Positions 54,274 through 64,000 of a stretch of DNA of 64,000 nucleotides are shown piece after piece (the first letter of the stretch is position 1; the number at the start of each line of letters is the position of its first letter). The DNA is from Oopsacas minuta (Eukaryota; Porifera; Hexactinellida; Lyssacinosida; Leucopsacidae): positions 806,690 through 870,689 of the forward strand of contig JAKMXF010000354.1 in NCBI GenBank assembly GCA_024704765.1, written 5' to 3'. The translations under genes and the position numbers were made by a program. The notes below the pieces were generated by a model. It saw only the letters and a list, made by a program, of their open reading frames with translations, was not told the DNA's origin and ran no database searches.

Positions 54274-57200
54274 ATGACTCACATAACAGGAGGCAGTACA
54301 GCTAAACAGATTGAGGATTGGTTCTCTCTGAAACCAATTGAAAATCATAAGGCAGTGCCTCGCAGTGCTGCTAAACCTGAAAAACCTAAAGAGATAGTTC
54401 CTATCCGTACAACATTCAAACCCCGATACATGAGAAAGTCTTCTGGCCCTGATCAGTCTAATCAGTATTCTCCTCTTCTCCCTAACTCTCCTCCTTCAAT
54501 AAGTCATCCCTTGACCTTCCCGCCCATCAATCGACCCCCTCCGCTCCAGAGTCACCAAGTAGGAACAACCTCTCCTCCCATTTACATGAACTCTACTTCT
54601 CAGTTTGTGAGTACCCAATTAATATACTATAGTATAGAAGCAATATAATATTTGTATCTTATATCTAGGATACCTTTTCTGGTGTTTCTCATCCGTCACA
54701 GGCAAGCTACGGAGCATCTGACCGTCCTCCCTCGCCTGGAGCTCACAGTGACGTCACATACCTCACAGGTCTCACAGGACACACACTAGCTACTCAGATA
54801 TCTGCTATGGATAAGCTGTATGGGTATGGAGACTTCCATGGAGAAGCTCCTGTACAGAATCGAAGTGAAGTTGATATGACCCGTGTGTTTGAGCGCTACT
54901 CATTCGACAAACAACCTCCAATGCATTTACCTATATACAAACACAAAGACCAGATATTAGAGACAATTGAGAAACATGCAGTGTCTATTGTTCAGGGATC
55001 TACTGGCTCAGGGAAAACTACACAAGTAAGTTTTATTAATCTAATACAGACACTCTACTATTCAATAATTCGAAATATTAATCCATTAATTAATTAACTA
55101 CTCTAATTCTGACTGAATTCTTGAATGTGATTTGCAATTAGTTCTGTTGTGTCGTGCACACTGTAAATATAATGTGATGGAACAAGCTGTACATAGAGAT
55201 ACATTAGTGGATGAATGGAATGCAGATTTAGAGATCTTTCAGACATTGTAGGGTGCTTACGTGACTGAACTTCTTATCCGAGTACTTCTGATAAACGAAT
55301 AGGCCAGCTCCCTTCTCGCAGGTAACGCGTTTCACATGAGATACTAAGCTATCCATACAGCCCTGTAGTTCATGTTGACCCATCTCCAATACACGTGCTA
55401 GACATTGTAGTACATGACCAGAGTTAACAATGAGACGACTGGATAGAGATAGGCAGACTGCAGCCCGTATGGACGCTCGCATGTGAGCAGCTTCAGGCTG
55501 CTGTAAGAGAGACAGTTCCACCAAGTATTTAGCTAGTGAATGCTCTAGAGTATCTCTGGATAGGAGAATGGAGAAATAGCGTAAGAAATGTATTGGTTGA
55601 GGATTGGATATGCTACAATCTAGTGAGAAGTATATTTGCTTCTCCATAGCGGCTAGTTGTTGGCGGGTGTATGCATTGTCTGCTAGGTCACATAGTAGCT
55701 TGAGACCAGGAACTGCTATTTCTTCGAACTTACTGGCGATTGAAAGAGCTGCCAACCCAATCAGCTGATAATTGCTCTTAGATAAAGAGGCAGGAGAATT
55801 TGCTGTGTATCTGTCGGTGATATTTAGAGTTAGTTGCAGAGCCTCGTTAGAAATGTTAAGATAGAGCTGTATGCTTATTAGCCAGTCAGTGAGAGTAACA
55901 CGCATCTGTTGAAGGACAGTACGCTGTATAGAAGTACAGGATAGGAAGTTTGGAGGAATTGTGTAGCAGGGAAGAGACTCCAGTTGTAGCCAGGCTTGGA
56001 AGATCTGTTGTGAATATTCTGGATTGTATATGAGGTCTTGCATAGGTAGAGACAGATGGGCTGTTTCTGTATCTGATTTTGCTTGTGTAGATAACTGTGT
56101 CATACTGCTAATGAGTAGATGAGTTGCTTGAGAATTATGGGTATCTAGCTGCTTCTTTTCATCACCAGAAAACACTTCCACCTCTAACTGCTCCTCTTTG
56201 AGATTGTATTCCTGTGAGCTGGTTAAGCTCATACTCATTTCAATATTAGTTACTTGTTCATTTTCTTGATCCATGATTTGTTACGATTCAGTTCTATTTA
56301 CAATCTGACACAACGATTTAAATATTAATCTTTCCTTATAAGCTAATTCTAATTCTAATGCATACCAGAGAGACAGGTTATTATAAATGCATTTGTTTCC
56401 TCATTAACGTTTAAGCTGTTTGTCTATTGACAAATTCATTTTACTATTACGCAATAAGTCTCCGATCTGCCTGTAGGTTATAATTGTTTAGGAATTCTAT
56501 ACAACAGAACTCGGACCCTCGCCTTGTTTGCATTTACCCTTAACCAATCAATTTCAGTCTCAGTTAGGCATTACGAATGAATACGAACTACTACCAACTT
56601 GTACATACAATTTAACCTATATCAGCTACACATACTGTGTAAACCCTCAAATTTGATAGGTTAAGACATTTATTACACTTGTCACGTTTCTCAGTGATAT
56701 GTGAAAGTATAGAACATGTTCCTATCCGTATCATAGCCCGCACACATGCTAAATTTCGACCATGTAACCCGCGTAACTCATACCATTTCCTCAATTAACT
56801 TTGCACAAAAAGTTTTAAAATCCAGTATTGAGTTTTACGAGGTTGTATTTGTTATTTTACGGTTTTCCCCTTCACTAGGTTCCACAGTATATCCTGGAGT
56901 ATCATGCTAGTAGAGGATTGCATTGTAACATAATCTGTACTCAGCCTAGGAAGATAGCTGCTATTAGTATTTCTAAAAGGGTGTGTCACGAAAGGGGCTG
57001 GCAGGTTGGTACCATGGTGGGGTACCAGGTATCTCTTGATAAAGTTGCTAGCGAGGATACTAGACTGTTATTTGTTACCACGGGTATTCTGTTGCAGAAA
57101 CTCATTAACCAGAAAGATATGAACGAGTTTACACATGTTATTTTGGATGAAGTAAGTACATCTTTGAGGGAAATTTATTAATTTTTAATATTTAATGTAT

Positions 57201-60200
57201 AGTCTATTGATTAGGTTCATGAGAGGGATTTACATACAGATTTTGTAATGCTGATCTCTAAGTATCTTCTACAGACAAATTCAGCTCGCACAAAGCTAGT
57301 ACTTATGTCGGCTACGTTCGATGCTAGTCTCTTCTCAAACTATTTTAATGTGTATCAAGAAGGACTACTCACACCAGCTCCAATAGTTAGTGTAGGGGGA
57401 AAGAATTTCCCAGTGATGGAATTCTACTTAGAAGATCTTCGTAATATCATTACTTGTACTCCACAAAGTGTAGATGATCCTAAGCTTGCTCCTGACTGTG
57501 TTGAATTGGCTGCTCGTTTACTAAAACGATTTGACTATCTAGAAGCAAACCAGGATAAGCGATCTGGTACTATAATTAAAGGAACAGTACTTGTATTTCT
57601 ACCCGGTTTGCCTGAGATTATTACAGTTGACAAGGTTATAAGCGATAGTTGTACAAATGTTATTGTTCTACCTCTACACTCCACCATTGGAGTAGAAGAG
57701 CAACAGAAAGTATTCGTTAAGCCACCAGAAGGATATAGAAAGGTAGGTTATTGGAGCAGTTAAAGTTGTGAGAACGAAAACTTTATTCTTATATAAGTTG
57801 CAGCAGCATTTCCAATAGAATTTACTATCAACCCATAAAGTTCTCTTTCGTATTAATTCAGAGTATAAATAGTCTTCGTTTTGTATTATAATTAGGGAAG
57901 TGATTAAAATTTGGTGGTCATCCTAGTTTAGTATTGATCCATGGTATCCTCGGATACTATGTAGAGCTGCTAATTTAGCTTCCTCATGTTTTAGTATATC
58001 GTGTGGTCACTGCTTCCAGCTGAGGTCTCAGCCGGTTGAGCGGTTTCTAACTTTGGGTGTATGGGGCTTGGCAGCCTCAGAATTTTGCTGGGTCCATCTC
58101 AATACCACACACTTCCCAAGGCACTTTGGTTTGCCATTTTTTGCAGCTTTTTGGTATGATTGTAACTCTCACCAACATTTTCTAGGTTATTTTATCCACT
58201 AACATTGCTGAGAGTTCTATCACAGTCCCAGACATCCGTTATGTAATAGACTTCTGTCTGGTGAAAGAGCTCATGAATGACCCCAGCACTAACTACCAGT
58301 GTCTACGCATCGCCTGGGCTAGCAAGGCTAGTATGATGCAGAGAAGAGGACGAGCAGGCCGTGTAGCTGAAGGAAGAGTATACAGGCTAATAAGTAGAGA
58401 ATTCTATCGAGAATGTAGAGAGTACACACAGCCTGAAATAAAGAGATGCCCTTTAGAGGGTGTTGTGCTGCAAACTAAAGTATTGGATATTGGAGCACCT
58501 GTAGAGGTATTGAGTATGTCTCTGGAACAGCCAGAAGCTCTGGACATAGGTCAGTAAAATTAATCTATTTGAAAGTGAGCACTATAGGTTATGTTACGTT
58601 ATATCCTTTATAGAACGTACTGTTTTATTGTTGAAAGAGATAGGGGCCCTGTCCTCAAGCAATATGGATCCGTTTGATGGCGAGCTAACTTTCCTGGGTC
58701 GTGTGTGCGAGAGACTACCCATTGACATTCGTATGGGAAAGCTTCTGTTACTAGGATACGTATTTGGAATTCTAGAAGAATGTCTAGTCATTGCTGCTTC
58801 CCTATCGGTACGTAGTTTCTTCAGCAGACCCTATTCTGTAGAACTGAAGGCTTACAGAAGTAAGGTGAGATGGGCACAGAACTCATTCTCAGATCCTATA
58901 GCTATGCTGTATGCATACCGTGAGTGGTATCGGGAGAAATGCAGTGGTAAATGGGACAATGATAGAAACCAGCGGATAGAGTTAGAATGGTGTAGGAAGA
59001 ATTTTATTCAGTGCAGGAGGATTAATGATGCTCACGAGTTGGTGAAGGAATTATTCTCGCGTCTCTCTAGATTTAATATTCAGTCAAATAGATCTATTCT
59101 ATCAACTAGGTATTCTACTTCTATTTATACTCCCATCACTTTTATTTTATAGATTAATCTCTCTAGGACTAGTACAACCTCTTCACATGACGTACTTATG
59201 ATTAAGCTAGTCATGGCAGGAGCTTTCTATCCACACTATTTCCGCTGGTCAGAGGTGGACGAACAAGAAGCGGAGCGATCCTTGAGCGGACATGATCCCC
59301 ACACCACGGTTATGATATCTGGTCTCCCGTTATCTCGATATAACGACCTACAATACACAGGCGATATAGTAAAGTGCTTTGAAGAATGTGGACGTATCAA
59401 ACAGATACATTACGACTCAAGTAGAGCCTATATAGAATTCCAGAGGTTACGTCTGTACTCAGACGAGTGGGACTCTGCCTTGTCTGTGTCTGGTAACTCT
59501 CTCATAGTACCATCTGTATACACCGCTCTTAAGATGAGACAACTCAAGAATGGGACTATTACTATACTCCTTAACAAACCAGCTGATAAGCATAATACAG
59601 ATGATACACAGAGCAAACAGCTGATCAGAACACCTTCACCAGTAAATATTATTTTAATATATTTCTAAGCTGTTAATATTATTAAACTGTTCTCTTTTTA
59701 GCAGCTATCTCTCACCCCTCCTCCCTATGAACTGAAGCGGAGTGGAGAGATTAACTTGTTAGTGACAGAGGTAGTGACAGCTGGACACTTCTGGGGGCAG
59801 GAAGTCAGTGAAGAGAGCAGATTAATCAGTCTGAAGATATCAGAGCAGATTAGTCGCTTAACTGTTTTCACTCCCTTAATTAACCCCTCTGTAGACAAGT
59901 ACTGTATGGCTGTATTCCCACCAGATGGTCTATACTACAGAGGGAAACTAATGGAGATTGACCGCTCAAATCGAACAGTCACCATCCATTACATGGATTT
60001 TGGAAATATGGAAATACTCACCTTTGACCAAATCTACGAGATTCCATTAGAAATACTATCTCATCCTACTCTAGGTATAGAGTGCTTCTTAGCTAAAATA
60101 AAGCCTTCGTTCAAGGAATCTTCTGATGGTTACTATAGCCATAATGCTAATATGTTCTTCTCAAACCTAGCTTCACAAAAAGTATGTTATACTAGCACAC

Positions 60201-61496
60201 AGCTAATCTGTACTATTTATTATTTATTGAATGTATTATAGGTATTGAGAGCAAAGATATATTCTCAGGTAGAAGGAACTCTTAGAGTGTTTCTGTACAC
60301 AAATGATTCTGAAGAGTTAATTAATAAACTGTTGCTTGACAAAGGTTATGCTCTCCCTGCTGAGGAGTCGTATCAATCTATGTCCGCTCACGAGAAGGCT
60401 CAGGAGCCGGAATACACATTTTCCGACCACTTCCTAGACGATAAGCACCAAGAAAGCTCGCCGCCTCGCTTTACACAGCATAATACTGATGCCAAATTGT
60501 ATCTGAAAGGTCCTTCTTCCCCCTACGAAGTGTCTTTCTACTCTCTGACAAAGATAGGACTATTGAAATCTGCTCGGATAGAACGAGAATCTGTTAATTC
60601 GGTCTGTCTACACTATGAACCTCAGGATAAGCACGAGCGACTTATGGTCTCAGCCTTTGTTGCTCTCAACTCCACCGCTACCTCTGTTATAGCCCGAGAG
60701 ACTACACTAATGCCTAACATAAACGGTCTCATTTATATTATAACTCTCCTGTTTGCTCCATTTGTAGAGCTACGTACTGATGAACTCAAGAGGTCTTTTA
60801 TCGGAGCTCTATGTGGTCTGGGGTACGATAGCCTGATGCAGCCATACTTCCCAGAACATGATATATCATTAACTTTTGATACCCAAATAACTCCAGTGAG
60901 TAATTGATAAAATTATTTATTTTTGTTTACGTGTATATATTTATTCGTGTGTATTTTCATAGGAAGACATTGCTCAGATAAACTCCATACGAACTTTTGT
61001 TAACACAGCACTAAAGTGTAATCAGGATTTTAAGATACCCTGGAATGATTCTTTTGTTCGTCAGAATCAAGCGATAGCTAAACAGCAATTGTTAGACTTA
61101 GTTATCAAGGATACTAGGCCCTCTATAGAGGTGACTCATTTCCCTAAAGCATATACGTGGGGAAGAATTGAGTTAACAGATTTGATTAATAATAACGATG
61201 ATACAAATATTGGTGATGGATTAAGCTTACGACCTATATACAGTCTACTTAACAGTGTTAGGCTCACTGTATACGACCCGAGCACTTACTGTGTTCCCAC
61301 TCGAGTGCTAATTATGCGTAGAAAGATGATAGAGTTACAGAACCTGGCTACTTGTTCTCAGATACCTATCGAGAATTTATTCTGTGAGTTATGTAATGCT
61401 CGTTGTCAAACTCCAGCAGAGTTGACAGCTCACATTTCATCTCGACAGCATATTCTCTCTAACCTTGAATTAATGGATAACTCTATTTACCAGTAG
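54274..61496 (+). CDS. TDRD9: TDRD9/Spindle-E piRNA-pathway helicase with Tudor domain, 10 exons
   Basis: Exons in phase: 54274-54606, 54669-55025, 56879-57151, 57215-57742, 58186-58549, 58614-59109, 59167-59641, 59702-60181, 60242-60895 and 60963-61496, giving about 1500 aa. Motif I is GSTGSGKTT (end of exon 2), motif II DEVH spans the exon 3/4 junction, motif III is LMSAT and motif VI is QRRGRAGRV. The HA2 region (HDGELTFLGR-like, here FDGELTFLGR) follows, then a Tudor domain in exon 8 (YYRGKLMEIDRSNRTVTIHYMDFGN) and a C-terminal C2H2-like finger (CELCNARCQTPAELTAHISSRQH). The start (KQIEDWF) matches the family. TDRD9 acts with PIWI proteins in germ cells to silence transposons. Intron 2 (1853 bp) hosts a whole cyclin gene. 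Confidence 0.93.
55228..56274 (-). CDS. Cyclin-B-like protein nested antisense in TDRD9 intron 2
   Basis: A 348-aa intronless gene. Residues about 90-225 form the cyclin box (MRVTLTDWLISIQLYLNIS at 124-142, LIGLAALSIASKFEEI) and about 226-330 the C-terminal cyclin fold (PQPIHFLRYFS, HSLAKYLVELSLL). The MRxxLxDWL and SKFEE motifs place it with mitotic A/B-type cyclins, which activate CDK1. The first 100 residues are acidic and Ser/Gln-rich, with no classical RxxLxxIxN destruction box or KEN box, unlike normal cyclin B. Lack of introns and nested antisense position suggest a retrocopy, but the frame is intact. Confidence 0.85.
   Translation of the reverse strand: MDQENEQVTNIEMSMSLTSSQEYNLKEEQLEVEVFSGDEKKQLDTHNSQATHLLISSMTQLSTQAKSDTETAHLSLPMQDLIYNPEYSQQIFQAWLQLESLPCYTIPPNFLSCTSIQRTVLQQMRVTLTDWLISIQLYLNISNEALQLTLNITDRYTANSPASLSKSNYQLIGLAALSIASKFEEIAVPGLKLLCDLADNAYTRQQLAAMEKQIYFSLDCSISNPQPIHFLRYFSILLSRDTLEHSLAKYLVELSLLQQPEAAHMRASIRAAVCLSLSSRLIVNSGHVLQCLARVLEMGQHELQGCMDSLVSHVKRVTCEKGAGLFVYQKYSDKKFSHVSTLQCLKDL
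57743..58185. other. 443-bp TDRD9 intron with a GC-richer insert
   Basis: Other TDRD9 introns are mostly 43-65 bp. Between about 57900 and 58170 the sequence is less AT-rich, with small hairpins (GGTATCC/GGATAC near 57950, GCTGAG/CTCAGC near 58020) and a CCGGTTGAGCGG stretch that resembles a tRNA-like A box. An inserted short repeat, perhaps SINE-like, is possible. Confidence 0.35.
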
Positions 61497-61770
61497 TTTG
61501 TACTGGCAGTAAATTCCATTCAATTTTTGTACTAATTTTAAAGATCTTACTCTTATTAATCTGGTTGGTAGGATCAGATATGACAGCAATAAAGGTATTT
61601 TCTATTATTGTTTCCATAACTTTACCCGCAGGTGTCATACACATCTAGTTTGCTATATAATTATTATTTTTGTATTCTTAGAATCAGAAATTATTCGTTT
61701 ATATTTTAAAGATACTTTCCTCTTCACTTTGAGGAGATTACCTAATAATACATAGTATTATTCACAATAT

Positions 61771-62928
61771 TCAATATACATTTGAATAGTTCTGTTCTAT
61801 CAATTTCTTGATCAGGTCTTGCTCCTTCTCTCTTCTCTTCTTCAGTATAGTTCTCATTTTGTCGGTTATCACTATGATATGGATAATTACTAGACCAGTT
61901 AATATTAAGAACAATAGTAGAGCTTTTAAGAGGTAATTGATGTTTTCTATCAGTAACAAAATGTTTGTATCTGAGATTGACAATTCTGTGTTTATATTTA
62001 TATCTACAGAATACGTTAGTTTGAACCAGCAGGGGTTAAGAATGAAAGTCGATACGATTCTTATGAATATCATTTCGAATATATTAAATATTTGTAGAAT
62101 TCCCATTGTTGATATGATGAACTCTGCTCCTATCTCTGCCCATTTTTGATTATGTGCCTCCCTATTTAACAAAGAAGTATCGTTGTAACACTCATAAACT
62201 AGATCTGTTAGATGTTGTCTTCTCATTCTCTTCAATTTCTTGTAGTACATTAGTATTATAGGAATGAAGATCAGTGAAACTATTGCGTATATGAGACTTC
62301 CAAGTAGTATTGTTTGAGGCAATGCGAGTAATACCAGTAAGATTAAGCTTGATGGAATAAGGGTAGCTATCATCCATTTAATGCTACGTACGAGTTTCTT
62401 CCTCTCTTCCTTCTTCTCTATATATGCGAACTGACAGAATAGCATTATTATTGCGAATAGGCAATATGCACAGAACAATGCAACAAACGTCAGAGAATCT
62501 ATCAAACACGATAAATATTTGTATTTTCCTAACCTCTCTATTTCATCGACAAATGTCCAGTTCTTGAGACAACATCCTTCTATACAAACTAGTGAATCCT
62601 GGCTGTTGAAATGTTTGTCGTAGATAACATGGTTAACTACTGGAAATATTAATGCACTCATTTCTATGATTATTAGAATTATCACCATTGAGAATTTATA
62701 GTAATTGAACTGAACATTTTGTCTCAACTTTATCGTATACCCATCTATGCAGTTTTCTTTGAGTCTTCTCAGTCTTTTACGGGTGAAATTCAGGAAAACA
62801 GAAGTATTTAATGCCCAGAATATGAGTAATCCGAGAACGATGGCAGCTGGTACCATAGAAGCATATGTAATAATTATCTTCAGCTTTAAGATAACTTCGT
62901 TTACATCAATATTATTCAACTCAATCAT
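61771..62928 (-). CDS. Orphan multi-pass membrane protein
   Basis: A 385-aa protein with about seven hydrophobic segments (near residues 15-45, 77-100, 140-168, 186-205, 206-228, 270-292 and 335-360) and basic clusters between them (RKRLRRLK, KKEERKKLVR, YYKKLKRMRRQH). The first loop holds a cysteine group (CIEGCCLKNW). I do not recognise a family. It could be a lineage-specific receptor-like protein. A single uninterrupted exon with ordinary composition suggests a real gene. It is convergent with TDRD9 and divergent from the FAM114-like gene. Confidence 0.6.
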   Translation of the reverse strand: MIELNNIDVNEVILKLKIIITYASMVPAAIVLGLLIFWALNTSVFLNFTRKRLRRLKENCIDGYTIKLRQNVQFNYYKFSMVIILIIIEMSALIFPVVNHVIYDKHFNSQDSLVCIEGCCLKNWTFVDEIERLGKYKYLSCLIDSLTFVALFCAYCLFAIIMLFCQFAYIEKKEERKKLVRSIKWMIATLIPSSLILLVLLALPQTILLGSLIYAIVSLIFIPIILMYYKKLKRMRRQHLTDLVYECYNDTSLLNREAHNQKWAEIGAEFIISTMGILQIFNIFEMIFIRIVSTFILNPCWFKLTYSVDININTELSISDTNILLLIENINYLLKALLLFLILTGLVIIHIIVITDKMRTILKKRREKEQDLIKKLIEQNYSNVY

Positions 62929-63392
62929 TTTATTTACATTAATAATAGCTATTATTGAGTTAATTTATACTTTCTACATTTGTAGAAAGTAAGTAATATG
63001 ATTCTTAGGAAATGATAATATTATTTCTGCGTTGCTCGGCAGAAATAATATTATCAATTCCGTAGGCGACAATGGCACAATGCCTACCATCTTGTATTTA
63101 CACGTTATCCTATTCTAAAATTATCATTTCTTTTGTTTTCATCAGTAACAAAATATTACAAGGTTTTTCCTGTTAATATACAGGGATTATCTCAAAAATA
63201 TGATTCTACTAATCAGTTTACACTTTTGATATCGTAATACTGTCTGATTAATATTCTTATCATTTTGTGTAATTAACTCCAATCACTATGTAATTGCTGG
63301 CTAATCTCTGGGAACTTTCCTGTTTAATGCAAGTACTATATATTAATTTTATCTAAATATATAATTCCTGTTATGTAAAGTTATTCACAGAA
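62929..63392. other. Divergent intergenic region with three hairpins
   Basis: Lies between two divergent genes. Contains perfect hairpins at 62968-62991 and 63013-63056 and a shorter one at 63062-63087; the rest is AT-rich. Confidence 0.5.
63013..63056. repeat. Hairpin with 18-bp perfect arms and 8-nt loop
   Basis: Arms 63013-63030 and 63039-63056 are exact reverse complements around GTTGCTCG. Preceded at 62968-62991 by a 10-bp-arm hairpin with loop ATTT, and followed at 63062-63087 by GTAGGC/GCCTAC. Confidence 0.85.
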
Positions 63393-64000
63393 ATGAGTGA
63401 TTCAGATGAATGGGCTAGTGCCAGTGACTCTGAGTTACAAGATATTGCAGTAGAACCTGAAATAATTGTGAAATCTACAAAACTAACTGATCAACTACCT
63501 CAAAATGATATCACTGATGAAGAAGCTACTGTATCGAAGATCGATACGATCAATAAAGTAGATAATATTCAGATATCTAGCATAAAATCAACAGAAGAGA
63601 TAAATAACTTTGATGTCTTAGCTTCTAGCGAAGATAAGGCAGAAGTCACAGCATCTGATCCTCCACCTTACGAGTATGTCATTAACATTATTGTATTACA
63701 ATCTTACATATTGATATGTTTTAGTGTATTCTTATAGATTAAACACTAATATCCTTGAAGAGAAGCAAATCACAACCCAACTAGATACATCCAATTTAAT
63801 TCCCTCAGTCAGTTCTAATAAAGATAATATTGTATCTACTCCACATGCGACAGGGGATCAGGCAGAGACTCCTCCCTCATCATCCTGGAGCAGCTGGGGT
63901 TCTAACTGGCTGAGTAAGGCTGCTAACTCAGTAGCCTCATCAGCTCATAACATAGCATCTAAATCTGAAATAGGAATATCCTCTATAGTAACTGGTGTAG
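63393..64000 (+). CDS. FAM114A-like protein (5' part; continues past window)
   Basis: Two exons are visible: 63393-63673 and 63737 to the window edge, joined in phase across a 63-bp intron. The N-terminus (MSDSDEWASASDSELQD) is acidic and disordered. The second exon contains SSSWSSWGSNWLSKAANSVASSAHNIASK, like the W-G-SWGKSLLS-A region of FAM114A1/A2, Golgi-associated Rab2-binding proteins. The main conserved domain lies downstream of the window, so the assignment is provisional. Confidence 0.6.

Noticed and set aside
58030..58060. tRNA gene at the A-box-like stretch
   Set aside because: No matching B box, acceptor stem or cloverleaf could be found around it.
1..64000. CRISPR arrays, bacterial operons or prophage
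   Set aside because: The genes are spliced eukaryotic genes; the only array is a spacer-less minisatellite.

Overview
The window is nuclear DNA from an animal. Spindle-E/TDRD9, an ankyrin-LRR-ROC-COR kinase, an anthrax-toxin-receptor-type vWA protein, a Porcupine-like MBOAT protein, an FGD-type RhoGEF and a Lingerer/UBAP2-type protein are all recognisable. The DNA is AT-rich and compact. Introns are mostly 43-80 bp, intergenic gaps are often below 700 bp, and many large genes have a single exon. This combination suggests a non-bilaterian such as a sponge, possibly a glass sponge. That assignment is inference; no rRNA or mitochondrial marker is present to settle it.

Bases 1-18.8 kb are almost all on the minus strand. 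In order they hold CDC16/APC6 (its 3' part lies outside the window), a 2.2 kb minisatellite bracketed by 20-bp repeats, FAU (FUBI-eS30), a CCDC34-like coiled-coil protein, a two-domain NADAR protein, TPD52-like, SUGP1, TMEM245, ATP synthase subunit b and a many-exon Lingerer/UBAP2L gene. Bases 19.3-26.4 kb are one uninterrupted plus-strand reading frame for a 2359-aa LRRK-family protein.

Bases 26.8-37 kb hold the wybutosine enzyme TYW4/LCMT2, a Porcupine homologue with no histidine in the expected catalytic segment, an ANTXR-like receptor, and a small protein that looks like two tandem death-effector domains and lies between two short pogo-like inverted-repeat elements. Bases 37.6-43.8 kb hold a PH-domain proline-rich scaffold, head-to-head with EEF1G, then KANSL2-like and RPAIN.

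Bases 45.5-54 kb hold an 11-exon FGD gene and, just downstream, an SLC49/MFSD7-type transporter. A broken, inverted and mosaic copy of the transporter's 3' half sits in an FGD intron. Bases 54.3-61.5 kb hold TDRD9, with an intronless cyclin-B-like gene nested antisense in its second intron. The window ends with an orphan multi-pass membrane protein, a cluster of hairpins and the start of a FAM114-like gene.

Most genes are housekeeping: cell cycle, translation, splicing, ATP synthesis, tRNA modification and chromatin. They do not form one pathway. The most interesting items are the tandem NADAR protein, the Porcupine homologue without its histidine, the tandem-DED candidate, the nested cyclin inside a piRNA helicase gene, the mosaic inverted transporter fragment and the bracketed minisatellite. 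Exon borders were placed by eye from GT/AG sites, reading phase and remembered family alignments, without transcript data.
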